DNA from: an uncultured Bacteroidales bacterium
Lineage (GTDB): Bacteria > Bacteroidota > Bacteroidia > Bacteroidales > Muribaculaceae
Direction: 5' to 3'
DNA length: 64,000 bases
NCBI GenBank assembly: GCA_947176235.1
Contig: CAMWPM010000009.1
Coordinates: forward strand, 1 to 64,000
Part shown: positions 35,562 to 46,195 of the stretch, one piece after another
How positions within the stretch are numbered: position 1 is the stretch's first letter
How the letters are laid out: each line of letters starts with the position of its first letter
The notes under the pieces: generated by a model
Databases searched by the model: none
What the model was told of the DNA's origin: nothing
Seen by the model: the letters and a program-made list of their open reading frames with translations, nothing else
Made by a program: the position numbers and the translations under genes

Positions 35562-36439
35562 TGAATATACTTATCACTGGCGCCAACGGACAGCTTGGCA
35601 ACGCTATGAGAATTGCTTCCCGTGATGCGAAGCATAATGACCGGTATTTCTTTACAGATGTGGCTGAACTTGACATCACTGATGCCGATGCCGTCAGAAA
35701 GATGGTTCTCGATAACGATATTGATGTTATCGTCAACTGTGCGGCATACACCAACGTAGAGCGCGCAGAGGAGGATATTGATTTCGCACGTCTCCTGAAT
35801 GCCACGGCGGTAGCCAACCTTGCAGAAGCTATTAAAGCCAGAGATGGACATCTTGTTCATGTTTCCACCGATTATGTTTTCGGCGGAAATCAAGGCAACA
35901 CTCCCCGCGCCGAGAACGAACCGACAAACCCCACCGGTATCTATGGAGTTACGAAATTGGAGGGAGAGAGAAAAATCGTCGGTTTGGGTGCTAAAGCCCT
36001 CATATTCCGCACGGCTTGGCTCTACTCAGAGTTCGGAAAAAACTTTGTAAAAACGATGCTCAACCTCACTGCAACTAAGCCCGAGCTTAAAGTCGTTTTT
36101 GATCAGGTTGGCACTCCCACCTATGCCCGGGATCTTGCCGATGCGATCTTCACGATCATAGATGACAGGATGCTCGACGGAAATGAAGGTGTCTATCATT
36201 ATTCCAATGAAGGAGTATGCTCCTGGTTCGACTTTACGAAAATGATTGCCGAAATAGCCGGAAATGATTCTTGCGACATTCAGCCCTGCCACTCATCCGA
36301 ATTTCCATCCAAAGTAACCCGTCCTTCTTATTCTGTCCTTGACAAGACACTGTTTAAGAATACTTTTGGTCTTAAAGTTCCATATTGGATCGATTCTCTC
36401 AAAACATGTATCAAAAATCTCAAAGAAAATGAAGCGTAA
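35561..36439 (+). CDS. rfbD: dTDP-4-dehydrorhamnose reductase
   Basis: A 292-residue short-chain dehydrogenase-type enzyme. Signatures: ILITGANGQLGNAM (nucleotide binding), DVIVNCAAYTNVERAEED, HVSTDYVFGG, PTGIYGVTKLEGER (catalytic Tyr and Lys) and FRTAWLYSEFGKNFVKTM. It catalyses the last step to dTDP-L-rhamnose. The epimerase rfbC, which normally comes before it, is not present between rfbA and rfbD. It overlaps rfbB by 11 bases. Confidence 0.93.
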   Translation: MNILITGANGQLGNAMRIASRDAKHNDRYFFTDVAELDITDADAVRKMVLDNDIDVIVNCAAYTNVERAEEDIDFARLLNATAVANLAEAIKARDGHLVHVSTDYVFGGNQGNTPRAENEPTNPTGIYGVTKLEGERKIVGLGAKALIFRTAWLYSEFGKNFVKTMLNLTATKPELKVVFDQVGTPTYARDLADAIFTIIDDRMLDGNEGVYHYSNEGVCSWFDFTKMIAEIAGNDSCDIQPCHSSEFPSKVTRPSYSVLDKTLFKNTFGLKVPYWIDSLKTCIKNLKENEA

Positions 36440-37562
36440 TATTCTTATCACTGGCGGCGCTGGATTTATTGGCTCCCACGTTGTCCGCCTGTTCGTCAAT
36501 AAATATCCCGACTATCATATCTTTAATCTTGACAAACTCACGTATGCAGGCAATCTTGCCAACCTTAAAGATATCGAAGATCGCACCAACTACACGTTTA
36601 TAAAGGCTGATATTGCTGATCTCGATATGATGCGTTCGGTAATATCTGACAATCGGATTGACGGAATTATCCATCTTGCTGCCGAGAGCCACGTTGACCG
36701 TTCGATTAAAGATCCCTTCACTTTTGCTCGCACCAACGTAATGGGTACCCTCGCGCTACTCCAGGCAGCAAAAGAGTATTGGGAATCCCTTCCTGAAAAA
36801 TTTGAGGGTAAACTCTTCTATCACATTTCTACCGATGAGGTATATGGTGCGCTCGAACTGACGCATCCCGAAGGAGTCCCCGCTCCATTCTCCACCAAAG
36901 CTTCGGCTGGAGAGCATGAAGCCTACGGATCCGAATTCTTCCTTGAAACCACGAAGTACAACCCCCACTCCCCCTATTCGGCATCTAAGGCTTCATCCGA
37001 CCATTTTGTCCGCGCTTATCACGACACATACGGTATGCCCACCTTGGTCACCAATTGCTCCAACAACTACGGTCCCTATCAGTTTCCTGAAAAGCTTATC
37101 CCTCTCTTCATCAACAATATTCGTCACGGCAAACCGTTGCCCGTCTACGGAAAAGGCGAGAACGTCCGCGATTGGCTCTTTGTTGAAGACCATGCCCGTG
37201 CCATCGACACGATTTTCCATGACGGCAAAGTAGCAGAGACCTACAACATCGGTGGTTTCAACGAGTGGAAGAACATCGATCTGATTCGCGTAGTTATAAA
37301 GACCGTCGATCGCCTCCTCGGAAATCCGGAAGGTCACTCCGACCATCTCATCACCTACGTTACTGATCGTCTCGGTCACGACATGCGTTATGCTATCGAC
37401 TCCCGCAAACTTCAGCGCGAGCTGGGTTGGGAGCCCTCCCTGCAATTTGAAGAAGGCATTGAGAAGACTGTGCGTTGGTACCTTGACAATCAGGACTGGA
37501 TGGACAATATCACATCCGGTGACTACGAGCGTTACTACGACGATATGTACAAAAATCGTTGA
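36429..37562 (+). CDS. rfbB: dTDP-glucose 4,6-dehydratase
   Basis: The start chosen is the ATG at 36429 (377 residues), because the nucleotide-binding motif ILITGGAGFIGSHVVRLF follows directly; an upstream ATG inside rfbD would add 30 unrelated residues. Other signatures: HLAAESHVDRSI, STDEVYGAL, SPYSASKASSDHFVRAYHDTYG (catalytic Tyr and Lys) and NCSNNYGPYQFPEKLIP. It makes dTDP-4-keto-6-deoxyglucose, the substrate of RfbC. An insertion after YGAL (HPEGVPAPFS... with KASAGEHEAYGSEFFLETT) makes it ~20 residues longer than E. coli RfbB. Confidence 0.95.
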   Translation: MKRNILITGGAGFIGSHVVRLFVNKYPDYHIFNLDKLTYAGNLANLKDIEDRTNYTFIKADIADLDMMRSVISDNRIDGIIHLAAESHVDRSIKDPFTFARTNVMGTLALLQAAKEYWESLPEKFEGKLFYHISTDEVYGALELTHPEGVPAPFSTKASAGEHEAYGSEFFLETTKYNPHSPYSASKASSDHFVRAYHDTYGMPTLVTNCSNNYGPYQFPEKLIPLFINNIRHGKPLPVYGKGENVRDWLFVEDHARAIDTIFHDGKVAETYNIGGFNEWKNIDLIRVVIKTVDRLLGNPEGHSDHLITYVTDRLGHDMRYAIDSRKLQRELGWEPSLQFEEGIEKTVRWYLDNQDWMDNITSGDYERYYDDMYKNR

Positions 37563-37630
37563 TCTTTCATATATGATCTTTTAACTCTTATCGCCGACAT
37601 TTAGCAACAGAAGCATTATATCACCTAAGC

Positions 37631-37669
37631 AATAAGGCGCTGTGTCAAAATTCGACGCAGCGCCTTATT
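37631..37669. terminator. Bidirectional terminator between rfbB and folE
   Basis: A 12-bp perfect stem (AATAAGGCGCTG with CAGCGCCTTATT) with a 15-base loop lies between convergent genes. Its loop start TGTGTCAAA matches that of the terminator at 27058. Confidence 0.8.
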
Positions 37670-37689
37670 GTTATTTAATATCTGACAAA

Positions 37690-38322
37690 TCAGAGCATTT
37701 TGAAAAATTCCTCCCGTAAGGCAGGATCCTCGGCAAAAGCTCCGCAGTAATCAAGTGTCGATGTGGAAGAATCCTGTTTTTCTACACCCCTCATCTTCAT
37801 GCAAAGGTGTTCGGCTTCGCACACCACAATCACACCGTTAGTACGAAGTGTCGCATTAATAGCCTCACATATCTGGGCGGTAAGCCTCTCCTGTACCTGC
37901 AACCTACGGGCAAAGACGTTCACTACTCTTGCAAGTTTACTCAGTCCGATCATATTACCGCTCGGAATGTAACCCACCGACACCTTCCCGAAGAATGGAA
38001 GAATATGATGTTCGCAGAATGAATAGAATTCAATGTTCTTCACCACCACTATTCGTGACCCTGAATATTCAAAGATTGCCTGCTTCATTATTACGGAAGC
38101 ATCCTGACGGTATCCCTGTGTGGCAAAATACAGAGCTTTGGCAGCACGCACGGGAGTCTTGATCAAGCCTTCTCGTTCGGGATCCTCACCAATGAGCTTA
38201 AGGATCTCGCGATAGTGTTCGGCGATCTTGTCTATTGTAGCTGAATCAGTAGCTTCTTGAGTCTCCACGGCAACATTGTCGGGTAATTCGTCGGAAAAAA
38301 TCTCAGTTGAAGGATTACTCAT
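37690..38322 (-). CDS. folE: GTP cyclohydrolase I
   Basis: A 210-residue enzyme converting GTP to dihydroneopterin triphosphate, the entry to folate. Zinc and catalytic residues are visible in YSFCEHHILPFFGKVSVGYIP and CEAEHLCMKMRGVEKQDSSTST. The first ~25 residues (acidic, NPSTEIFSDELPDN) are variable. It is last in a minus-strand series tpiA - SPOR protein - folE, with 52 bases to the gene before it. Confidence 0.96.
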   Translation of the reverse strand: MSNPSTEIFSDELPDNVAVETQEATDSATIDKIAEHYREILKLIGEDPEREGLIKTPVRAAKALYFATQGYRQDASVIMKQAIFEYSGSRIVVVKNIEFYSFCEHHILPFFGKVSVGYIPSGNMIGLSKLARVVNVFARRLQVQERLTAQICEAINATLRTNGVIVVCEAEHLCMKMRGVEKQDSSTSTLDYCGAFAEDPALREEFFKML

Positions 38323-38374
38323 CTTATGGCGATTCCGGATGTAATCGTTGTTTTAAAGGCTGGAAGTCAAATGC

Positions 38375-38962
38375 TCAACGGGCAGCATTTACTCTATCAG
38401 TTACCACCCTCACCTCACGCGCATAAGCCGGGAAAATCTTCTTGATTTCATCCGCGGCATTTTCTGCTTCCTGACGTGTGAGGAAATCGCCTACTTTCAG
38501 ACGCCAGTAGGGCGAAGTGTAAGTCACGTAAGTACGATATTTAGGCAGTCTGGAAGATATATTCTGCGCCTTGCTTCTTGCCTCGTTCTTTGCAGTCTTT
38601 GCATTTCCGTCCGAGAACACCAACACTCTGTAACCTGCGGTTTTGGTCAAGATGGCGGATCCTCCGCTTGGAGCGTTTATTGAGGCAGAAGATTCTTGAG
38701 CCGAATTCACATTCTCCTCTTCGTTGCTGACGCTCACCTTGATCACCTCATTCTTGATCACGGCTGTGGCAGCTTCTTCTTTTTTCACTGCTCCTTTTCC
38801 GGTCTTCAGACGTGCTGTGAGAGCATCTGGCTGTTCCACCACAATTATAGCGTCAGCCATGATATGATTGACTATAGTCGAGTCAGGTGATGTGGCATTA
38901 GCTATAAATGATGTGATTCCGAAAATGGTAAAAAAACTGGCTGATTTATAGAGTTTCATCAT
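38375..38962 (-). CDS. Exported SPOR-domain protein
   Basis: A 195-residue protein with a signal peptide (ASFFTIFGITSFIANA) and a C-terminal SPOR domain from ~108 (GYRVLVFSDGNAKTAKNEARSKAQ, YVTYTSPYWRLKVGDFLTRQEAENAADEI). SPOR domains bind denuded peptidoglycan glycan strands at division sites. The middle is low-complexity (KKEEAATAV, SAQESSAS). It lies between tpiA and folE, a neighbourhood I recall from other Bacteroidales. Confidence 0.87.
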   Translation of the reverse strand: MMKLYKSASFFTIFGITSFIANATSPDSTIVNHIMADAIIVVEQPDALTARLKTGKGAVKKEEAATAVIKNEVIKVSVSNEEENVNSAQESSASINAPSGGSAILTKTAGYRVLVFSDGNAKTAKNEARSKAQNISSRLPKYRTYVTYTSPYWRLKVGDFLTRQEAENAADEIKKIFPAYAREVRVVTDRVNAAR

Positions 38963-39137
38963 TTTTCGTCTGAATGGATTTCGTTAGCCTTATTAAGTGA
39001 AAAAGGATTATGTCAGCAGGACGGCTACGTATTGAAAGAAGAGAAAATAAAGCGGGAGGATGAAATCGTCAGTCACCTTGTGAGTGCCACGCCTACTCAC
39101 CCTCTCGCTTCTATAGAGGTAAATGCTTTAGCTTGAA

Positions 39138-39893
39138 TCAGAAAGCGTTCACAATTCCCATGAACGATTCAGCATCAAGCGAGGCACCGCCGATCAGACC
39201 GCCGTCAACGTCAGGCTTTGCAAAGAGTTGGGGTGCGTTGGAGGGCTTGCAGCTTCCGCCGTAGAGGATCGAAGTGTTGTCAGCCACTTCTTTGCCATAC
39301 TTCGAGGCGATTACAGAGCGGATATGTGCATGCATTTCCTGAGCCTGGTCATCTGTTGCTGTTTTGCCGGTACCGATAGCCCATACAGGCTCGTATGCCA
39401 GGATAAGCTTCGAGAAATCTTCTGCTGAGAGGTCGAAAAGAGCTTCTTCGATCTGCTTTTTCACTACGTCAAGATAGGTTCCGTTCTCACGCTCCTCAAG
39501 CACTTCACCGATGCAGAAGATCGGGGTTAGATTGTTGGCGAGAGCGAGATTCACCTTTTCCTTGAGAATTTCTGAGGTCTCACCGTAGTATTGACGGCGT
39601 TCTGAGTGACCGAGAATCACATAAGTTGCACCGGTCGATGCCACCATTGAAGCAGAAACCTCACCGGTATATGCGCCTGACTTGTGGTCGGCACAGTTTT
39701 CGGCACCGAGTCCAAGCTTAGTGGGATTGATCACTGCATTGATCGAGGCAAGATGAGTGAAAGGCACTGCGATGATCACGTCACACTTCGGAGTAGCCTT
39801 CGAGAGAGCTTGATTCACGTCTTTAGCCAGTCCTACGCCCTCTTCAAGGGTAGTATTCATTTTCCAGTTGCCTGCAACGATTTTCTTTCTCAT
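39138..39893 (-). CDS. tpiA: Triosephosphate isomerase
   Basis: A 251-residue glycolytic TIM barrel. Signatures: [12 protein letters not shown] (catalytic Lys), [32 protein letters not shown] (catalytic His), [16 protein letters not shown] (catalytic Glu) and [12 protein letters not shown] with GLIGGASL (phosphate loops). It is expressed from a perfect promoter at 39941-39971. Between its stop and the SPOR gene lie 175 bases with a weak hairpin (GTGAGT/ACTCAC, about 39082-39102) but no terminator. Confidence 0.97.
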   Translation of the reverse strand: MRKKIVAGNWKMNTTLEEGVGLAKDVNQALSKATPKCDVIIAVPFTHLASINAVINPTKLGLGAENCADHKSGAYTGEVSASMVASTGATYVILGHSERRQYYGETSEILKEKVNLALANNLTPIFCIGEVLEERENGTYLDVVKKQIEEALFDLSAEDFSKLILAYEPVWAIGTGKTATDDQAQEMHAHIRSVIASKYGKEVADNTSILYGGSCKPSNAPQLFAKPDVDGGLIGGASLDAESFMGIVNAF

Positions 39894-39940
39894 TTCTTTT
39901 CTTTTTATTTGAGTTTAATTTTCTATGTTCTATTGTCTCG

Positions 39941-39971
39941 CAAAGTTACATAATAAACCGGATAATACAAA
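39941..39971 (-). promoter_or_regulatory. Promoter of tpiA
   Basis: On the minus strand TTTG (39971-39968), 19 bases, TAACTTTG (39948-39941). Confidence 0.85.
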
Positions 39972-40017
39972 AACATTTTTCACATCTCTTTGCTTCCGGC
40001 TGTTCGGTAATTATGTG

Positions 40018-40311
40018 TTAGAAGTTGTAGTCCACGCACCCTCTCGCCTCCTTATGCCCGGCAAGCAGACCTGCGGCGGCTACGTGTGCGGGATGTTTGG
40101 CGTACGTTTCAACGTCAGCCATCGTGGGCACTACTGCCGTAAGCACTACGTCCCACTCCTCGGCAGGATTTTCGTTGATACCCACCTCCATGGATTCCAG
40201 CACGTCAATCTGCTCAGGAAGAGCAAGTATGGCGTTCTTGAATTTCTCTGCCACATCACGGCGTGTCGTTGCATCACCGCTGAGTTTGAACATCACAATG
40301 TGTTTTACCAT
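40018..40311 (-). CDS. Dabb-family stress-responsive A/B barrel protein
   Basis: A 97-residue protein of the Dabb dimeric alpha/beta-barrel family: VKHIVMFKLSGDATTRRDVAEKFKNAILALPEQI, then SMEVGINENP, WDVVLTAVVPTMADVETYAKHPAHV and a C-terminal RGCVDYNF. Members are small dimers, some induced by stress and some enzymes; no catalytic role can be read here. It follows the ABC-F gene by 18 bases and is probably the last gene of the lysC-lysA-ABC-F unit. Confidence 0.9.
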   Translation of the reverse strand: MVKHIVMFKLSGDATTRRDVAEKFKNAILALPEQIDVLESMEVGINENPAEEWDVVLTAVVPTMADVETYAKHPAHVAAAGLLAGHKEARGCVDYNF

Positions 40312-40329
40312 TTCTTATCTTTTGAAAAG

Positions 40330-41958
<1,629 letters not shown>

Positions 41959-41978
41959 TTATAGTAGTTTTAATTAAA

Positions 41979-43121
41979 TTATCGATTAAATGCTGAAGGG
42001 GCAAAATCTCTCATGTTATAGCGCGAAGCCATTATCTCTCCGTATGCTCCCGCTGTCCTTATCGCAAGAATATCACCACGCTTAGTGACAGGTAGCCGGC
42101 GGTTTCTGCCGAAAATATCCGTTGACTCGCATATCGGACCCACCACATCGTAAATTCCCGTTTCCGACGACTCAGAGGTAATATTTTCTATTTCGTGATA
42201 AGCCTGATAGAGCGCCGGACGGATAAGGTTATTGAATCCGGCATCTACGATCACAAATTTTCGATCCTTCCCTTCTTTTACATAGACAACACTTGTTATC
42301 AGACTGCCACACTGTGCGACAATCGAGCGGCCGAGCTCAAAGTGTATCTCCTGCCCCTCTTTCACATGAAGTTCTTTTCCGAACAGATCGAAAAAAGAAG
42401 TGAAATCAGCGATCGGATCAGAATCAGGATTGTCATAATTTACCCCAAGTCCCCCCCCCACATTGATTATCGGGAAAAACATCCCCTTATCTTGTATTGA
42501 GTTAATGTGATCACAGAGTAATTTATAAGGCACCATATCGGTCAGTTGCGACCCTATGTGGAAGTGAAGTCCCACCAATTCTATTGCCGGAAGAGAAAGA
42601 GCCAGATCAATTGCCCGATCAAGCCGTTCCTGCGGGATGCCAAACTTATCCTCGTCAGTCCCCGTAGTGATGTATCGGTGAGTGTGTGCGTCAATTCCGG
42701 GATTGACCCTAAGTGCCACTCTTGCCTTAAACCCATGCTTTAAGGCAAGCTCAGAAATCACCTCAAGCTCAGGCTCTGACTCTACATTAAAGCATCTTAT
42801 GTCAGCCTGGAGAGCGGTCACAATTTCTTTATCCGTTTTCCCCACGCCGGCAAAAACAATTTTGTCCGGTGAAAACCCTGCTGCTACTGCGGCCTTGATC
42901 TCACCACCGCTTACGCAGTCAGCTCCCAGACCAGCTTCTCTGATGACTTGAAGCAACCTCGGATTGCAGTTGGCTTTCATGGCATAATGCACTTTGAATG
43001 CCGGATATTTGCCCGCTGCCTTCTTAAGCTGGGTAATTGTAGATTCAAGAAGATCGAGATCATAGAAATAGTATGGGGTCTCCATCTCCGTTAGATTCCT
43101 GATTGAGCTTATGTTATTCAT
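41979..43121 (-). CDS. lysA: Diaminopimelate decarboxylase
   Basis: A 380-residue fold III PLP enzyme: last step of lysine synthesis. PLP lysine in VHYAMKANCNPRLLQ, then GADCVSGGEIKAA, GLHFHIGSQL, NVGGGLGVNYDNP and GPICESTDIFGRNRRLP (active-site Cys-Glu). Arginine or ornithine decarboxylase is less likely because of the CESxD motif and the direct linkage to lysC. The ATG overlaps the lysC stop by four bases (ATGA). Confidence 0.94.
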   Translation of the reverse strand: MNNISSIRNLTEMETPYYFYDLDLLESTITQLKKAAGKYPAFKVHYAMKANCNPRLLQVIREAGLGADCVSGGEIKAAVAAGFSPDKIVFAGVGKTDKEIVTALQADIRCFNVESEPELEVISELALKHGFKARVALRVNPGIDAHTHRYITTGTDEDKFGIPQERLDRAIDLALSLPAIELVGLHFHIGSQLTDMVPYKLLCDHINSIQDKGMFFPIINVGGGLGVNYDNPDSDPIADFTSFFDLFGKELHVKEGQEIHFELGRSIVAQCGSLITSVVYVKEGKDRKFVIVDAGFNNLIRPALYQAYHEIENITSESSETGIYDVVGPICESTDIFGRNRRLPVTKRGDILAIRTAGAYGEIMASRYNMRDFAPSAFNR

Positions 43122-44437
43122 TTATCAATGAAAAGTTTCTTATGAAGAGCGTTGAGCGCTTCGATCTTATTCTCCTTTTTCACAAGGAGGGAAATATTGT
43201 AGTTACTGCCTCCGTAGCTTATCATTCTTACTGGAATACCCCTTAAAGCTTCCACCACCTTGGCTTCAAACCCGGTGTTATGCCATTCAAGATCTCCGAC
43301 AACGCAGATAATCACCATGTCATCGTCAGTGCTGACAGTTGCAAACACCTTAAGCTCATTGATTATGCGGTCGAAATCTCTACGGTTGTCGATAGTAAGC
43401 GACACACCCACTTCGCTCGTTGCGACCATGTCGATCGGTATGCGGTAACGTTCGAATACTTCAAATACCTGACTCATGAACCCGTAGGACAGCAACATGC
43501 GGCTCGATTTGATCTTTATAGCCGTAATATTGTCCTTTGCGGCAATGGCTTTGATTGTGCGCGAGGGAGGGAAATTTGAGATAAGAGTGCCTGCAGCTTC
43601 AGGCTGCATGGTATTTAGCAGTCTTACAGGAATATTATTGACTTTAGCCGGGAGTACACATGTAGGATGAAGAATCTTCGCTCCAAAATAAGCGAGTTCG
43701 GCTGCCTCTTCGAAGTGAAGTTCATGCACAGGCTGAGTATTGGCTACGTATCGTGGATCACTGTTATGCATGCCGTCGATGTCAGTCCAGATCTCGATCT
43801 CCTCCGCACCTGTCACTGCACCGATGAGCGACGCAGTCAGGTCACTGCCGCCTCGCTGGAGATTGTCAACATCTCCTCTACAATTGCGGCAGATATATCC
43901 CTGGGTTATGAACATAGGAGCTTCAGCATGCTCTTCAAGCATCGGAAGAAGTCGTTTTTCGATGTAGGGGATGTCAGGCTCAGCATTTTCATCCGTCCTC
44001 ATGAAGTCGAGCGCAGGAAGAAGCACGACATCCACTCCAAGCTCACGCAGATAGTTTGCCATCAGAATCGTCGACATCAGTTCGCCTTGCGAAAGAATTT
44101 CTTTTTCTTCATTTTCGCCGAATTGCTCTCTGACAAAGGAGCGTAAATAGGAAAAACATCCTTTCAGCTCCTTCCTCGCCTTTTCTCTCGCCTCATGTGT
44201 TTCAAAAAGTGCGTTGACCACTCCCGAATATTTGTTTTCGAGACTTGTGATCATCTCCTGCGCGCCCGCACTGTTACGTTTGTAGAGATAGTCAGCAATT
44301 TCTACAAGCGAATTGGTTGTGCCTGACATCGCCGACAGCACGACGATGTTTCGTCCGCGGTCAAGCAGAAGCCTGGCAACATTTTTGAAGCGTTCGGCGG
44401 ATCCGACCGAAGTGCCTCCAAATTTCATTACCTTCAT
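43118..44437 (-). CDS. lysC: Aspartate kinase, monofunctional, with ACT domains
   Basis: A 439-residue enzyme starting the aspartate pathway. KVMKFGGTSVGSAERFKNVARLL at the start, FITQGYICRNCRGDVDNLQRGGSDLTASL and EIWTDIDGMHNSDPR in the kinase domain. From ~300 there are paired ACT domains (ITAIKIKSSRMLLSYGFMSQVFEVFERY). Linkage to lysA suggests the lysine-specific isozyme with lysine feedback. First gene of the unit lysC-lysA-ABC-F-Dabb, with a perfect promoter 33 bases upstream. Confidence 0.94.
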   Translation of the reverse strand: MKVMKFGGTSVGSAERFKNVARLLLDRGRNIVVLSAMSGTTNSLVEIADYLYKRNSAGAQEMITSLENKYSGVVNALFETHEAREKARKELKGCFSYLRSFVREQFGENEEKEILSQGELMSTILMANYLRELGVDVVLLPALDFMRTDENAEPDIPYIEKRLLPMLEEHAEAPMFITQGYICRNCRGDVDNLQRGGSDLTASLIGAVTGAEEIEIWTDIDGMHNSDPRYVANTQPVHELHFEEAAELAYFGAKILHPTCVLPAKVNNIPVRLLNTMQPEAAGTLISNFPPSRTIKAIAAKDNITAIKIKSSRMLLSYGFMSQVFEVFERYRIPIDMVATSEVGVSLTIDNRRDFDRIINELKVFATVSTDDDMVIICVVGDLEWHNTGFEAKVVEALRGIPVRMISYGGSNYNISLLVKKENKIEALNALHKKLFIDK

Positions 44438-44906
44438 TATTCAGTAATTCGATTGATTCTTGTACCCAAATGGACTGCAAAGTTACACATTTCCCATGAC
44501 ATCCCCAACCTCAGCCCTCACCATTTTGTTCCACCTCACAGCGTCTTTCCTGTAATGCCGAGCCCCGAGTGCTTCATCAGCAGTCGGGGCTCAATTCAAT
44601 CATCCAATCAAATCCAAAAAATAGCTAAACGTATTTCTTTTATTGTAAGCAATTTATCTATCGTTTGCAATCAACTTTGTTTTATTTTTATCTTATCTTT
44701 GATTTCGTTTTTCTTATTTGCTTTGTTTGTTAGTAAAACATTTTTAATCCAAAGATGGTTGTGGCATTTCATGCCTTTAATCTTCTTTAACAATTTATAA
44801 CCCCTGTTCTTTTCGTCATATTCACTTTATTATATATATTTGACAAATATTTTTCACCGTAACTTATTGTCAGGCACATGTTGACCTGATGAACGTTTTA
44901 TTTATA
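44438..44906. other. Divergent intergenic region between lysC and the polyamine genes
   Basis: No gene is convincing here. It holds the lysC promoter (44478-44508), a 9-bp perfect inverted repeat without a T-run (GAGCCCCGA 44560-44568 with TCGGGGCTC 44584-44592) upstream of that promoter, an AT-rich stretch with an isolated TATCTTTG at 44694-44701, and TATATTTG at 44835-44842 with TTTC 20 bases before it, the likely promoter of the polyamine unit. Confidence 0.5.
44478..44508 (-). promoter_or_regulatory. Promoter of lysC
   Basis: On the minus strand TTG (44508-44506), 20 bases, TAACTTTG (44485-44478). Confidence 0.85.
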
Positions 44907-45143
44907 ATGAAAGAAATAACCGAAATCTTCACCTCTCTTATCAATCAGTTTGGCAGTCTTGAGATTGCTGAAGCTGAGTTCAAGCGCATGGATGCGGAGG
45001 ATCCCGAACTCCATGCCGCCTACGTGGAGTGGTGCCATGAGAATGGAAGTTCGCTACGTAACGGATTCTCCGACTTCTGCGACGAATACATCGAATCCCA
45101 CAACTCTGTCTGGGAGTCGCTGACCGACTACGACGAAGAATAA
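44907..45143 (+). CDS. Small acidic protein upstream of agmatine deiminase
   Basis: A 78-residue acidic protein (MKEITEIFTSLINQFGSLEIAEAEF... ending SVWESLTDYDEE). An ATG six codons upstream is possible but adds a hydrophobic start unlike the rest. I do not recognise a domain; it is predicted helical with many Glu and Asp and two Cys. Its stop overlaps the ATG of the agmatine deiminase gene by one base, which argues for a real, cotranslated gene with a link to polyamine synthesis. Confidence 0.75.
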   Translation: MKEITEIFTSLINQFGSLEIAEAEFKRMDAEDPELHAAYVEWCHENGSSLRNGFSDFCDEYIESHNSVWESLTDYDEE

Positions 45144-46195
45144 TGGCACAGACTGTTTCGCCTTATCGCCTTCCTGCCGAATGGGAAAGTCAGGAGGCTA
45201 TCCTTATCGCATTCCCTCACGAACGCACGGATTGGGCTTACATGCTCGAAGACGCCCGTAATTGTTTCGTGAATATAATTTCCGCTATCGTTAATGAGGC
45301 TGGGCTGACGGCTGTTGTCGTAACTCCTGAGCCCGATGAAGTGAGAAAAAGACTTTCCCGACTTGACTCATCGAGAATCATCATCGCCGAATGTCCCACT
45401 GACGACACCTGGGCACGTGATTTCGGACCGATATCCCTTCTCGGCACTGACACAGCGTCTCCACTCCTCCTTGACTTCAAATTCAACGGATGGGGCTTGA
45501 AATTCCGCTCCTGCAACGACAATCTCATCAACATGCGTCTATCCGCATCCGGACTTTTAAAGGCTGACCGACGTAATCATCTTGGATTTGTGCTTGAAGG
45601 GGGTTCGATCGAGAGTGATGGCTGTGGCACCATACTCACTACATCAGAATGTCTGCTCTCACCCAACCGCAACGGTAACCTCAGCCGATCGCAGATAGAG
45701 AAGTATCTCCTAAAAGCCTTTGGTGCACGCAAGATTCTTTGGCTCGACCATGGTTTCCTGCAGGGAGATGACACAGACTCTCATATCGACACTCTGGCAC
45801 GCCTCGCTCCACGTAACACCATCTACTATGTGAAATGTGACGATCCCGCCGACCCTCACTTCAAGGCACTCGAAGCAATGGAGCACCAGCTTTCCACATT
45901 CACCGATGCTGACGGCTCACCCTACAATCTTATCGGTCTGCCTCTCCCCGACCCTATTTACGATCCTGACGACGGCTCACGACTCCCTGCCACCTACGCC
46001 AACTTCCTCATCACTCCTCATGCGATTCTCCTTCCTGTCTACGGACAGCCTCGCAAGGACAAGCTTGCAGAAATGATGATGAAGATAGCATTTCCCGACC
46101 ATGACATCGTCACAATTGACTGTCGTGCCCTAATCCGACAACATGGATCGCTTCATTGCGTTACCATGCAGTTACTTCCCAACACTCTTTTCTAA
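45143..46195 (+). CDS. aguA: Agmatine deiminase
   Basis: A 350-residue enzyme of the agmatine/peptidylarginine deiminase family, converting agmatine to N-carbamoylputrescine. Features: RLPAEWESQEAILIAFPHERTDWA, CPTDDTWARDFGPIS, FVLEGGSIESDGCGTILTT, and the nucleophile Cys339 in HGSLHCVTMQ. A direct arginine-protein deiminase of the Porphyromonas type is less likely, since there is no signal peptide and aguB follows. It overlaps the genes on both sides by one base. Confidence 0.92.
   Translation: MAQTVSPYRLPAEWESQEAILIAFPHERTDWAYMLEDARNCFVNIISAIVNEAGLTAVVVTPEPDEVRKRLSRLDSSRIIIAECPTDDTWARDFGPISLLGTDTASPLLLDFKFNGWGLKFRSCNDNLINMRLSASGLLKADRRNHLGFVLEGGSIESDGCGTILTTSECLLSPNRNGNLSRSQIEKYLLKAFGARKILWLDHGFLQGDDTDSHIDTLARLAPRNTIYYVKCDDPADPHFKALEAMEHQLSTFTDADGSPYNLIGLPLPDPIYDPDDGSRLPATYANFLITPHAILLPVYGQPRKDKLAEMMMKIAFPDHDIVTIDCRALIRQHGSLHCVTMQLLPNTLF

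Noticed and set aside
44453..44800. 115-codon plus-strand frame upstream of the polyamine genes
   Set aside because: AT-rich, hydrophobic low-complexity end, overlaps the lysC promoter; no supporting signal.
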